A stretch of 64,000 nucleotides of DNA from Linepithema humile (GCF_040581485.1 NC_090128.1:8928001-8992000), one strand, 5' to 3'. Counted from the stretch's first letter, positions 23,975-37,321 are shown. Translations and numbers: made by a program. Notes: generated by a model not told the origin, from the letters alone.

Positions 23975-25355
23975 AAGCGGCCACGAGATAGAATACGGCT
24001 GGTCCCGCGCGTCGAAAACATTCAACGAGACAAGCGGAAAAAAATATAAAAAAGCGGATCTTTACACTCCACGTACCAGCGCGAATATTGCTGACAGGCT
24101 TGTACAGTTTATCAGCTACGACAAATAGCGAGGTTGATTGGTATAAACGGAGAAAAAAGTGCGACCGGGAAAGAAAAATGAATATCGGCCGCGTGAATCG
24201 AACTTTCGGCGTGCGATTGCCGATCGAAAATTGCCGTCCTGTAACGAAATCGCAAGACTCGGCTGCCCGATTCGTAATTTATCAGTCTGACTGGGAATTG
24301 AGTTATTAAAGTTTCAGTGATTGATACTCGTTCGAATGGGCTCGGGCAAAAATGGAAAGTTGAAACCTTAAAGCGATATCTTTCTCATAAAATTTATCGG
24401 CGCTCTCTTTCCCTAACGTATGATATTTGTCGTTGATATATCCGCGCGGACGTTATCATAAGCCACGCTAGACTATTCGTGTCTATTGAGCTTGCCACCA
24501 ATTAAGGCTACTGTCATTCTCGTGCGACAATCTCTCCTTTCTAGACGACGATTAGAGAATGTCGTCAGATGAAGTCGTTAAGAGGCCATTGTTAGGCGGA
24601 CCATGGGAGAAATTTATCGTAGGTCGTTTATTAGAACAAATCGAGTTTTCATGCGGCCGATTGGTCGTCCGTTCGCAAACGTTAAAATGATCGACGAGCG
24701 GCGTTCGAGAGCCATTCGCGCGTCAGGTCGATTCGGAGCGGTCTTTCTTCCTCTCTGCCGTAGAACGGCGACAATTTTCTACTCCTAATGTAATAATAGT
24801 CTGCGACGAAAAAAGCCTTCAGACGGTCTCGAAAACATGACACGAAAGAAGGTTGTAAATGTCACGGGTTTTTAAATTTCCATTTTTATTGGGAAATAAT
24901 ATCACCGAGGACTCATAGGTGTTATTTACGAGAGAGCTTATAATAAGAAAAACGAATTTAACGAGTATAAAGATGGATGGATATTTTATCTTATATATAA
25001 AAAAGAACTCTTTTCTGAGATTTTTATTTTTTACGTTTAGACTTCTTTTTTATATCAAGCCATATTTATCTCGTGTATAAATTTTTGAAATCGTCTTTGG
25101 TCGATGTAGGATAAAGCTAGTATCACTTAACGTACGTGCAATAACGTCGCGCACTGTCCGCCCAACGTATCTTCTTTCCTCTCCATCTCCAGCAGGATTA
25201 CAAGGGCGATTATGATCGAGCACGATGAGCGCTGGAAATTCTATAAGATATCTGGACGAGCGCGTTTACTCATCGTGTAACTTGCGCAAGGGTGTATTCG
25301 TGTACGAGGGGATTCGATGTCGGTCTGTCAACTTGCAGGTGCAGGCCGAGAGGAC

Positions 25356-25438
25356 GTAGGGGGGGGGCGGACGATTGGGAGAGAGCAGAGTAGAACGGGG
25401 ATTTGAGCGCGGGGGTGAAACATGAAGAGGGGGGGGGT
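25356..25438 (+). other. Cluster of G runs
   Basis: Within about 85 bases there are G runs of 9 or more (around 25359), 3, 4, 5 and 9 (around 25429). Runs of this number and length can form G-quadruplex structures. The loops are long (10-30 bases), so stability is uncertain. Confidence 0.6.
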
Positions 25439-26418
25439 GACTGGAAAAGCCGCGGGCTCTGCTGGCGTGTGCACGACGGATACGTGCCTGGACTCCATTA
25501 CTGACTCGGAGCCACTCTTTTCTTCCGATAAAAACGGAAAAAACTATCCCCACCCTCGCAAGCCCACCCGCGCAAGTCCTCTTCCTCCTCTTTTCTCTAC
25601 CCCGCCCGCCGTATCGGTAACTGCTTCGAGCTACCCGAGGCCGCCATCAGCCGCCCTCTCCGCTCGCCTCCTCCGGCACCGTTACGGTCATCCTTCCTAC
25701 CGATTTCCCGAGATACGTCTGCGAAGTCGGGGAACACGTTCGAATGAATCGTGCCCTCGCTGACGCATCCCGCAGCTTTATTTCTTCCGTTGTCCACTTA
25801 TCTTCGATCCGTGATCTCAATCGGCGCTCTCGCAAGAATGCTACTCTCGTCGAAATATCTCGATATTTAGTTACTGCGACGAGACGAATGTATGGCGATC
25901 TAATAACTCTTTTTTTCACGATTTTAAATACACTACAAAAGTTCAATGTTTATGTGTACATTACAACAGTACAATAATACACCGAGAACTTGTATTTCTG
26001 TTATTTGTTTATGGTTATTATTATTATTATTTGTGTTGTAATTTGACATGGTTGTCATGTTATTAATTTATAATGTATACGATTATAATTTTCGCAAATA
26101 ATTAATAACATGTCAAAAGAAACAAAAAATATCGCATTTTACTCGATCACGCAAGCATTAGTTATATTAAATTGTTTCACCACCGCGCGAAAAGCGGATA
26201 TTGTACGAACTTGTAATCCTTTGCGCGTAAGCAGCTACATCGAGTTGTCGAATAAGTGAGTTTCGAAATTATTAGCGGACATTTCGCTCGTCTTGTTCTT
26301 ACATTTCTGGTATCCGATATTTTCAAAGGCATCTGTTTACGGCAGACTTATATCCCCTCATTGGATTCTCATTGCCTGAGTTTAACCACTACGGTTTCCT
26401 TCCTCTCTCCCTCACCTC

Positions 26419-26424
<6 letters not shown>

Positions 26425-26452
<28 letters not shown>

Positions 26453-26474
26453 TGCGCGCGCGCGCGCGCGCGCG
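26425..26474. repeat. (CT)n joined to (CG)n microsatellite
   Basis: A CT run (26425-26452) passes directly into an alternating GC run of about 21 bases (26454-26474). The first is a mirror-symmetric purine/pyrimidine tract, the second an alternating purine-pyrimidine tract of the type known to adopt Z-DNA under supercoiling. Confidence 0.95.
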
Positions 26475-29400
26475 AGCACCTTTCTCCATCGAGTTTTCAA
26501 TACCCCATGAAGTCTAGCGATACATTCCCGGCGTGGACTGGGTTTCGAATAAGCCGGCATTTCTTACGTTATACATCTCCCAGCTTTCTTTTCCGCTTTG
26601 CTCCAGTCTCCCCCTCCCCTCATCTCACCCTCCGCCTCTCTCTTTCTCCGCCATTCTTTATTTCTGCTTACAGACGATGCTTGTCTCGATCAGCATTCAT
26701 TGCGCGAGACGCGCGGAGCGAAAGACGTCTTTATTGAAAAGTTGCGCCGCCACCGCTCAAGTAATTTAACTGTTACGATGGGAAATGTCAAGAGACGAAT
26801 ATGAAACGTGGGTTTTTGTCAAGTATTCAATCAAGCTCGTCGGCAAGATGACACGCTCTCACCGAGCAGCACTGAAACGATACGTCAAATGTGTCGGCAT
26901 TAAACGACTTCGCGATATTTTATACGACGAAATTGTAGCCGCGTATACAATTACGATTTGTCATAGCGCTGCATTCTGCCGTGAATTATGAAACGTTCAT
27001 ATAAAATTGATTTATAAACTGTGTACGTTTCACTCTCGCAACGATTTGAAAGCGATAAACAATTTAGACGTGCTTTTCGCATCACTATAGATCGTAAAGC
27101 TCCATTTATTGTTCCATTTTGGGCACATTGATTGACGTACGTGAGACACATTCGATTCAAGGCAGTCGCCAACTATACGCCGCGATTGACTTTTGAACAG
27201 AAATATCGTATGCGGACGTGACATATCGAAACCGAAATAGCTCGTCCTTAAACTGTCAAGGTAACGAATTACCGTAGAATCAGGTGCGTTCTACTTCGAA
27301 TGTGTGTTCCAGAAAGAATTCTCCACTTTATAAAATACGCTCGATTTATCTGTGATTGATACATAAAAATGCGCTTGTCATTTGGAGCGAATCATGCGAC
27401 ACACGCCAAACGATCAATACGTTGCTCGTTAAACCATACATTATTGTAATTGGTGTAATCAACAATTCTTACAATAATTACACATTGATTGTAAATTATT
27501 GAAAGTGCGCTCGTTTTAAAAGCTCGAATTTCGCAAGGGCGTTTAAACGGATCCACAAATTTACCAGAAGTTAAAAGCTAATCCGCTAGGATTTTTCGTA
27601 CACGTTAAGAACTTGACGTTTCTTACGATTGGTGGTTCGGAGCCATTTCCGTGAAAGCCGCACGCGCAGAAAGGTTTTTGAACTCGCGAGCGGAGAATCC
27701 AGCGGATGCGTTATGCACGAGAGAGGAAGGTGCATGTTCAGAAAAAGAGGCGGAAAGAACGAGGAACGGCGGGAGGAAGAAACGGGAGGGAAGATAAAGA
27801 TGTTCGGTGTTTCCTTTCGTCGTACACGCGGCCAGAAACGTCTCCGCGCTTCCGTTATTTTTTCAGAAAACAATGTCGGACAGCCCCGGTCGGGTAGAAT
27901 CTTTTTGACTTTCTATTTCCGGTAAGAAGCTCTTCGACGAGTTCGGGACGATCGATGGAAAAATATAGCCGCTAATAGTCTCTCTCGAAAGGGTTCGACA
28001 GTTTGATCGACAGACTTTTTGCCGTCAATTTCGATGGCGCTCTTCTAGTCGAGGGACTCGAGGCGTCCCTGGCGACTTTAATATTCGATGAATTTTTATT
28101 CTCCCCGACGGGGATGGCGCAAATAGTCGCGAAAAAATGCAGGAAACGGCTTTGAAGTAACACTTGAATTAAAGTGGAATTACACTTTGACGCGCGCGCT
28201 TTTGATATTTATAATTTTATGACTGCTACTTAAATCCTTTTAAACAGCGAGACGATGAGTGCACTTGCAAACTCGTTATAATGAATCGAATCTTTCTCCT
28301 CGTTCTTCCTTCTTATTTGTCGCGTATAACTGCGACGATGAATAAACTTAGCGAGAAGGGAGCGGACAGTTCCCGCGATTGGACGTGAAAAATTAACTGC
28401 ACGAATTGACTTCTGCGAATCACTATAGGTACGTCGCGGAACGAGCGAACGCCTGAATAATTAATACGTGTTATTAAACTTATGTCCAAATGAGAGAGTA
28501 AAGAGACACGTGCCAAGGTATACCTATTATAATCGCGAATGTTATTTTTATACCAGTTCTATATTCGATTGACCGAGGACTCGTGCGGACGCGCTTCAGC
28601 CGGATGATGACGCGCGGCTTATGAGACGCCGACAAATTGAAAACTCTGAATTTTTAATTCCACAGAAAATTGCTCAGCCGAACGTTGGAAGTTACTTCCC
28701 GGAAACTTCTACCGCCTTTAATGCATGCTAATCCGCCGTTACTATAGCCTGCGACTTTTCAACCCTTCTCTCCTCTCGCGCTCGCGCGCGCGGGAGTCCC
28801 TCGCGGGAATAACATTTCCATGATCGATCGCCGATCGCGGTTAAGAGGCGTATTAATTGCCCGTCGATCGGTACCTCTAATTATCGACGTGCACCGCGCA
28901 GGCTGATTAATTACTATCGGCTGCCCACGGGTGGTAACCAAAGTGAGATCGATGTTCGACCGAGGGATTCTCTTTAATTCGAGTCGATCGAGTGATTATT
29001 TTTCATTCCGCGCAGCCGTCCTACCCGTTATTTCGCTTCTTTTTTTTGGCCCTATTCTCTTTTCTCTGTGTTCATCTCCGACATTTTGGTATTTTAATGT
29101 CCCGCGGCTGATTTCCTCCGCTTCGTCCATTTAAAAGCCATTTAAGACGCGACTACTTAAACTTAAAGTGCAAGCATTTTTATGACGCAATCTTATTTCC
29201 GAAAATTTAATTTTCTTCATTCCGATAATAAGAATTTCCACGACGCTTTGTTTGATTAAGTTACCGTGTTTTTATTTACAAAGTTTATATAATTTGACCG
29301 AATAACGCTACTTCTAAAATTTACAATGTCTACACCGCAAGTTGGATATTTCCTTTGTATTGGAGAAGTCGTGATCAAACTGCAAACAACAACGTAGCCC

Positions 29401-31526
29401 ATAAGTACGATTTTCGCGAACTTTTGACAAACTTCGAAGAGTTCGTCTATTTTCGCTTGAAAAGCATTAACGCGTGGAGCGGAAGAAGAATTTCTTGCTG
29501 CGCGCGCGGATTCCGTTGAAAAAGAAAAAAAAAAGAAATAGAAAAAGAGAAGAGAATAGAAAATACACGGACGCGCTGGAACGTCGCTAATTTGCGAACT
29601 CGGCGTTTCGGATTTCGGAATTCTCGCGTTTCGGTGGGCCGCGTCGTCGGTCGTGTCCTCCCGGCCCGTCTTTGTCTTTTTTAAAACGTGACTCACGGAG
29701 AGTTCATTAGCACCTAGCCACGCGCCATCGGACGAACGGCGACAAGCCGCGCCGGGCCGGTCTTGCGAGGGTGGGAGAACACACTTGAGATTCGGGCTCG
29801 CCCGGGTAGTTGTACTGCCAATGGGACACAACGACTATCCGATGATAATTCCATTACTATTGTCCTTCTTCATTGTTATTCCCCGTTGGTACGTACCGAC
29901 GACTGTTCGAGTCCTCTTCTTGGATTCCCGTTCGATTACAGAGGGATTTTGAGGAAAGTCACGTTTGCTGGCGATGCGCCCGAAATATGGCGTAAGAATC
30001 CCGAAGTGCTCGCATACACAAAGATTACCTGAAATTGCGGTCTTACGCGATATCTTCTCGTCGGGCGTTTTGCTCCAAGAGACATTGGGTTCCTTTGTCA
30101 CGCAGGAAACGTTTCGATCATTACGGGAAAGTATTATGACGACGGAGCTCTCTCCGACGAATTTGGAGTCGCTTTTTCACGACGGTTATTTAAACAGTGA
30201 ATTTATATTCTCGAAGATTTCTTCGTTGAAAACTTATTTCCAAATACTTTGATATTTTTACCAAGGAAGCTTATCAAAACAAAGTTACAGCTAGTTAAAG
30301 ATCTTGCAATTGAAATTTTATGTGAGAAAGTAGACACTCGGTGTAGGAATGACGATACTTTTCCCTCGATTTATTACTATTTCAAGCTCATATTTCTTTC
30401 GACGTCTACTTATCGTAAATTGTTGTTGAATAATGTATTCGTGAAACGGTATCACTGATTACCGAGATCCAGTTAACATATCTGCTAGCATATATGCGAC
30501 TTTTACAATTTTGACGGCGCGATAAAATTCGCAACGTAATTTCTTTAATCTCATATTATAGATATTAGACATTGTTGACATGATCTACTTATGCTTTTCT
30601 GTCTATCGATTGAGAAACGCATCTGCCGGTTTGCTCATGAATGCGTGGAATTTAATTAATAATATTGTTATCGCTGTCCTTTGCTCGAGAATTTCAACCG
30701 AGCTATTCAATTATTCTGATCTGATTACAGAATTTACTTAATATTCATATACATATTGCACGATATTGTACTGTGGATGTTACGTTAGATGCAAAAACTC
30801 GATCATTGCAATGCAAAATGTCATGAAACGTTATGTGATATCTAGAATTTATGTGATATCTAAACAATTTTCGAAACGAGAGAATCGACAGAACGAGGGA
30901 TTATATTACTGCTTCTCTCAACTTCGTACGAGAGAATTAAGAGATCATATCGCTGCCCTCGTAAACATTTCTTCGATTCAAACTCCCGAAATTTGTTTAT
31001 TCAGCTTTTAGAAACACCGCACCGTTCTTCGCGCGAGCATACTAAATTACCATGTGCTTTTGGGTAACATGCTACCCAAGTTCATTAGCACCGCCACGCG
31101 CCAATAGCCACGGCCATTGCTCGCTGACACCGAATACGGGGGCCTTCGGCGGTTGGCAGGGCGACGGGAGAGCGATTGACCGTGCAGAAAAAAGTCCTTC
31201 TTCTGCGCGATATATTCGTGTGTCAACGGTCGTCAAATTCCGTCCGCAAGAAATTTCGCGGCACGTGGATTTCTCGATCTTTCCTTCCTTGTTTTCCGTC
31301 CTGCATCAGTAAAAAAGACACGAATTCGCTTGAATCCAATTCTGAGGTTCGTTGACCGACGTTTGCGACTGTTGCGTCTTGTTTCCACAATCAAGGAGTC
31401 TTCATTTTTTTTGCTTGGCGAATATAAATCGCGATCTATTTCATATATCTTTAAAATCTCTTCTTGAAACACTATATTATATATTTTATAATTATAATAA
31501 TTATAAAAGAACTACACACTTTTTTG

Positions 31527-31597
31527 TACTAACTTTTTTTTCTTGATTTCAGGTCGAGCAATGTTGCGCAGCGAGCAGTTCTTCAACTAATGTGAGT
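31527..31597 (+). other. Candidate 39-base micro-exon with strong splice signals
   Basis: A branch-point string TACTAAC (31527-31533) is followed by an eight-T run and CTTGATTTCAG, giving an AG at 31551-31552, 20 bases past the branch A. The putative exon 31553-31591 is exactly 39 bases, a multiple of three, and ends at GTGAGT (31592-31597). Two of three frames are open: one reads VEQCCAASSSSTN, another SSNVAQRAVLQL. The third contains ATG and ends in a stop after MLRSEQFFN. Being 3n long, its inclusion would not shift a flanking frame. It may be an alternative micro-exon of a gene whose main exons lie outside the window, an exon of a non-coding RNA, or a decoy site. I do not recognise the peptide, and the VEQCC string does not continue with the cysteine spacing of an insulin A chain. 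Confidence 0.4.
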
Positions 31598-33733
31598 ACC
31601 CATCAAAATAATCCATATGCAGGGATAAGATCCCGAAGGTTGGAATAATTTTGCGAGTTAAAATGCCTTTCAAATGTCTTCAAGGTTAAAATAAGATTTT
31701 AAAAGGAATTGCTAAAGAGAAAAATATATGCGTGATAAAAATCTATTATAATAATTGGTCGATAAATTACACAGAAAATTTGTATATTTCCGAGTTTGAT
31801 TACGGCAAAAGCAACTAAACAATATCTTTTCCGTCTCTAGCCGCTCTTTTTATGATAATATATTTCTCCGTTTTATGATATTCTTCGATCGCTTTATATT
31901 AAATGTTCTACTACACTCGGTACATGCACGTATCGTCTTCGAGTGGTGTCGGGAAATGCAATCGCAGGCGTATCGACGGCGAAAGTAGGCCATCTCTTAA
32001 GAGCGCCACTCTCTTCGGAGGTTGAAAGGGGTTGGGGTGGTGTTCGCTAAAGGACGCGGTGAAAGAGAAGCTCATACAGTCAGTTGTACGCCCTGGTACT
32101 TCTCTGAAGAAGCGTCTACTCTGCGAGACTGAGTGATGCTTGAGTCTCTCCTACCTGTTAGAGAATGTCCGCGAGGTATTTGCGCTTATTTTCGCTTTAC
32201 CGGATCCACTAATTGGCTAAAAATACTAATCGTATTCGAGATCGCGACATTACTATTCAGTGCTAGTTAATGGCTGGTCTGTATCTTTTTCTAACCACTT
32301 CATCGCAAATGCTTAAAAAATGTGTGGACCAAAATTGTAACAAAAATGCAACATTTATAATAATCGCAAAAATCATAAAACTTTGGGATAAACTTTTTTC
32401 AGAATATATTGTATGAATATTACTTTTTTATCACCGTGTAAAATTCTCTGCCGCTCGATTATGAAGAATGGCGCATCTCGCCAGTCCTTGAATTACTATA
32501 GCGGCGACATCCCCATTTTCTACCCCTTTCGCACGCCTGCTTGCGTCTCCCCGGTATAAAGTATGATGCGCGGAGTAATTTTAATTACGCGATGCAGCGG
32601 CCCTGAATTGTTGCTACCACGGGGACCTCAGACATATTGGACTAATTCACGTCATTCAGGCGACACTTATTAAACCCGGGAATGCCGTCGGCCTTAATCC
32701 TGGCAGAATGCAGGATGGAGCCGCACGGAGAGGATGAAGGACGTGGCGGTGCGATGAACATCTCTGCGAGGCGACTTCTACTGAAAGTCGAGGATTCAAA
32801 GACTTATCGTAGCCTTTGACTGCTGAATCGAGGACTACCGCCGTTACGGTGATTATATTTTGCGAAACCAAAAAAAGAATTTGCATTAACGTAAAATAAA
32901 ATAAATTCTATACTTTATTTACACATAATTAAATATTAATACAAATAATGAAAAAATAAATACAGTATCACGAAATTTGGATGGGCCGTTAAAATTTCAA
33001 ACATTGTAGTAGTTATAATGTACTTTTTCCTTTCAACAAACAATCCGCGAATCTGTTAAGCTTAATTCCAAAGTAAACGCCTTACGTTCGAATTACATGT
33101 TTGTTTACTGCATAAAGGAAATAATAACCGACCGAGCATTCGGGTACGATTTCGCACAATGGTAATTAGAGCCACGCACGTTGAGCATTAAAAAGCCATT
33201 GTCAAACAACGGAAAAGAAGAAGGGAGAAGGGAGGGGGACAAGACGAAGAAGTAATAATCGCCATGCTTCGGGGTTCGGTAACGAAGGCGAAACAAAACG
33301 CTGCACAATGTAATCGGCGAATAATAATCAGCGCCCCGGCACCGTTATCGGACGGGCATAACGAGCGCTATCGTTAGATTTTAATGAGCGCTATCCCTAA
33401 ATTAATATAACGACCCGCGTGATCCCGGGACCGTAACGGCCCTCGCGTAGGGCCCCGTGACGTGACACGCTGAGCAGACTGCCGTGACGATTTTTCGACG
33501 ACTAATGCTACGCGTGTAAAACGCTTTCCGACTAATGCTCGTAACGATTGTCGCAGTTAACGATAAATTATGAATTAATTGCTGATCGGCGCAATAAATA
33601 TATAACTTATTAGTTGATAACATTAGATACCGAGATTAGATAATGAAACCGTTTAGAAAACGAAACGCAACTTAAAAACGTTTTATCATCTTTTCCTGTA
33701 TTCTATTTTCGTCCAAAATATGTCGCATGTGCG

Positions 33734-33768
33734 GAGAGAGAAAGAGAGAAAGAGAGAGAGAGAGAGAA
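33734..33768. repeat. (GA)n-rich tract
   Basis: GAGAGAGAAAGAGAGAAAG followed by uninterrupted GA, entirely purine over about 35 bases. Confidence 0.93.
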
Positions 33769-34009
33769 ACGCGACGTCAATTAACAGTACACTTCTTGAT
33801 TAAAGTTATAGGGTACAGTAATTAGCGATTAATTAAAAGAGCGTCTCTTGAGCGGATACTACTTTTGCGTCGCGGCAACGGAGGAGATCTCGCGAATCGG
33901 TTACTAATTGGTCGTAATTAGCGACGGATACTTAATTCTCGATGTTATCACCGATCTCTCGATCATTATAAGTTTTGACAAGTTAATCGCGCTGCGTAAA
34001 TAAAAAATA

Positions 34010-34073
34010 AGAGAGAAAAGAGAAAGAAGGAAGGGAGAAGAGAGAGAGAGAGAGAAAGAAAGGAGAAGAGGGG
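34010..34073. repeat. Purine tract with (GA)n core
   Basis: An all-purine run of about 60 bases with a GA core near 34040-34056 and mixed GAAAG/GGAAG flanks. It yields Leu/Ser/Phe runs in the minus frame that crosses it. Confidence 0.93.
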
Positions 34074-35566
34074 TAATTGGATACCAGCAAAAGCAACGGG
34101 GTCTTGTTTCTTGTCTCTCACTCCTTGTCTGGCAGATTCATTAATTAATAGTGCCGTATATCGCGCAGTGATGTGACGCACACATGGCGCGCCGTTGCGT
34201 CGTAACGTGATTTCCGTCGCGACGCGTAAATAATCGTGTCAGAACCAAAGTTACAGGCACGAGAATAATTTTACTGTTCTTCTTTGGCAATTGATAAAAA
34301 TATATTCTAAACTTTACTTCGTTTTTTCAAAAATAATAAAACATCTGACTTTGATTTAAATAGAAAGTGTAAATAATATGCAATTTCTTAAAAAAAGTGT
34401 GATTGTGTGTTCACTTAGAATTCACTAATTTCCATCTCGATACTTAATCCAGATTATAGAGGGATTTTACTATATTATTCAAACTACCGAGCAGTGCTAT
34501 AAAGCCGATAAAGAAAAAGGTAATTTCTCACCGCGTAAGCAGCGGATCTAGGGAGATTTTCCGCTGCAACACCGCGTAACATAGCAGCGAGGAATAATGT
34601 GCAGTTTGATGCAGCCGGTACATGCGGCTCGAGACGGCACGCAAAGTCTGCGCTAACATCAGGCTTCAGACGTCGTTTCCGGAGGGTGGGCGCACCGACT
34701 TCCCTTCTTTCCGCGCTATGTTCGAGCATTGTATGCTAGATCTTGTTCTCCTTTTCCTGTATGTATGCATGGGTAAACGTCGCGCTACGATGCATTGCGT
34801 CGGAGTAAAAAAGGAACGCTGCTCTTTTTTTTCCGCTCTCTCTTTCTCTCTCCTTCTGGTGACATTTTTACCGCGAACTCGTGCCTTTATACAATATTTT
34901 ACATTTGATGTTTCTTTATGTGGTATTTCCATGATTGCACTCGCGTGAAGTATATTTTGATTCCATCATCTGCACCCAACTTCAAAAAATTACTAGGTAG
35001 AATTTGTGTAATTACTAGCGGCCTTGATGCACTGACACGAGTTGTAGTCGAACAGAGATGGCTACTTTTGATATCCTTGTGTTATCACAGGCAGCAATTT
35101 TTTGCGTCATTTGAGTATTGCTATGAAATATTTTAATGATAATTTACTACTTAATTACTCGCATAATTACTCGCAAAATTATTTCAACCTTATTATATGT
35201 AACATTATTTAAAAAGTAAGACAATGCCGATTAGTTGTCAAGTCGGCAACGATGTATCGAAACATTGAGAAACGCATGTGTGTTGTAGCCCTAATGACGA
35301 CTTCTCGTGACTGAAAGATTTAATTCTACGACCGTGATGGTCGTTTTATCGATCAAACCATATTTAAACGTTCTCACCGTTCCCCGGCAGATTAGATGCC
35401 AAAGTTAATTACGAATTAAAAACCGTCCCGCTCGCGCGCGGTGCGCTTTAGGCACAATAGCACCGCAGCGGTACGGTACTTTTGTAGCACCCCATATATA
35501 ATTTATGAACGACTTATGGCATTACCGGCCGACATCGCCGCATCGTACAAAGCGCGCAATAGCGCA

Positions 35567-35632
35567 TCCTAATGCGTCATGATGCATAATAATGCATCAT
35601 AATGCGTCATGGTACGCCATAATGCACGAAAA
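35567..35632. repeat. Degenerate tandem array of TAATGC(G/A)TCAT-like units
   Basis: Five or six variants of TAATGCGTCAT, GATGCATAA, TAATGCATCA and CATAATGCAC follow one another over about 65 bases. The core ATGCAT/ATGCGT recurs in both orientations, so units are themselves near-palindromic. The array is old or under mixed constraint. Confidence 0.7.
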
Positions 35633-36425
35633 TGATTCTCCGCCGGGAAAGGTTTTCTTTATCTCCTCGCGGCTGCTAAACGCGATTTCCCGACGGTTCC
35701 ACCACCGCAAGATAATTGCATTTCGTCACCCGCGCCACTAATTATTGCCTACGCGATTAGCCGCGCCAGAGGCGCGAAAAATGCCCGTATGATTGGCGAC
35801 CCCCTTCCCCCCCTCATCATACACATCTATCGCTCATTTGTTTTCTTAATTTGAGAAATTATTAGTAGCGTTTGAATTTGAATGAAAAGCCGTATCGAGT
35901 GAAACGGACGGTATTTGAATCGATTATAAATAGCTATCCGACTTTTGCCATGCGTTTTACCGTGGACGCGCACGCGAATTAACTCATAATTTCCAAAGCG
36001 AATTCACGCGAAATCCATCGGCGAACTCTGTATGCCGACGCGTATGAAATGCATTTTAAACGTTCACGAGCGCGTCGCGCATCGAGCGCGATTTATAGTG
36101 TCCCGCATAGTAATCTCCTCCCCGCACTCTCTTGTATGTATCGCAGTCCCCGACGTGGTGTATAACGTCGGTAGTAGCGACACGAGACTGGTACGTACAC
36201 ACATAGCACATAGCTCCCTGTGTACGTCGTATACCGCGCGCATATTTCGTTACTGTACGAAAATTCATGGCACAGTACAACCATGTTAGTATAGAATCCC
36301 CTAAGCCCCTAAGTACTAATCCAGCCTGTCACCTCTCTGGCGAGAGCGCTTCAGATATTTACCCTCTGTCTCGTGAGTATCCATACTGTAATAAAGAAAA
36401 TCTTTTTGGTACAGTATCACGAGTG

Positions 36426-36467
36426 TCGCCTGGCGCTGTCCAATATCTTTTTTCGATCGCCAGGCGA
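36426..36467. repeat. 10-bp perfect hairpin
   Basis: TCGCCTGGCG (36426-36435) and CGCCAGGCGA (36458-36467) are exact complements with a 22-base loop. No known element is recognised. Confidence 0.85.
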
Positions 36468-36670
36468 GAAGTTTGTTATGAACTCTCTCGCCCACGGAGG
36501 CGCGCCGGAAGAAGCCTAGCAGGCGCGGCGCACTCGACGATTAAATGAGTAACGATTACGTTAATCGCGATACTATATGCTCCCCATGGGAATCGCTGTC
36601 GTAACCTGCAGCGCGTGCGTGCCTCGCGTGACATCATCGGTTATGTTTTCTAGTCGATGGTCAATCGAGG

Positions 36671-36721
36671 CCGCGCCGCCGCCGCCGTCGCCGTCGCCGC
36701 CGTCGCCGTCGCCGCCGCCGC
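36671..36721. repeat. (CCG)n/(TCG)n microsatellite
   Basis: CCG triplets with regularly interspersed GTCGCC triplets over about 50 bases. On the minus strand it codes the Gly/Asp run GGDGDGGDGDGGGG of a spurious frame. Confidence 0.95.
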
Positions 36722-37321
36722 ATTGTGCATGTATGTGTATCAGCTGGTGAACGATTAAGATTTTACACATTGATTATTATCGGTTAAGATTACACATTGA
36801 CGATTGGTCGAAGAACGCACGTATAAAGTGCTTACGCAAACGGTACCTCGCGTGCACAGATAACGGATGAATTCCTCGCGCTTGCGGTAGGTGTGTCTGA
36901 GAGCAGATGCAGTCGCGCTCTCGGTTCCCCCGTCGTTTCTTTCTTCCCTCATCGCCGTCGCGATAAAATTACATCGGTGTAACGGCGGGTCGCGAAAACC
37001 GAAAAACACCCCGCAACGATCGCGTGACAAGGTGCATCGCCGTCATGCGCGACTCTTATTTTCGTAATTCGCGTACTGGCACGTCGCGTCGTGTAAATTG
37101 GATTGGCAGCGGCTCCGTCGCAAGACGTGCCGCCGTGTTGTTGTCGGTTCTATTAATATGCCAGCGGCGTATGCTATAAATTCTATTCCAACCCACCCTC
37201 TTCCTCTCTTCTCTCCTTCCTCGGGTACAGCAGCCTTGAGAGGCAAGGACAATCGATCTACCACCCTACACGTGGACGAAACACGAGTGCGCGCCGCGCG
37301 CACATAGATACCGCGTTGGCG

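Larger units (their letters stand above)
23975..31526. other. Gene-free stretch
   Basis: AT-rich blocks at about 24860-25090, 25890-26130, 29150-29330 and 30230-30760. The plus frame at 27629-27925 begins at TTG and ends next to TTTCCG|GTAAGAAG, a fair splice-donor string, but has no domain. The minus frame at 29256-29831 (191 codons) also begins at TTG and carries a phenylalanine run from an A-rich tract. Neither is called a gene. G-run and CT/CG repeats are listed separately. Confidence 0.55.
31598..37321. other. Gene-free stretch
   Basis: AT-rich blocks at about 31660-31920, 32290-32430, 32880-33060 and 34270-34480. A short plus frame at 32645-32821 with ATG at 32681 (MPSALILAECRMEPHGED) is overlapped by a 76-codon minus frame, so neither is called. 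Motifs of the ATTAATTA/TAATTA type are frequent at 33770-33960. Purine tracts lie at 33734-33768 and 34010-34073. Confidence 0.5.

Noticed and set aside
29256..29831. 191-codon minus-strand frame with a phenylalanine/serine run
   Set aside because: It starts at TTG and the hydrophobic run comes from an A-rich tract at 29520-29560. It is not a credible membrane segment.
31553..31591. VEQCC in the micro-exon as an insulin A-chain start
   Set aside because: The third and fourth cysteines of the A chain are missing; the peptide continues with Ala and Ser. The match is five residues by chance.
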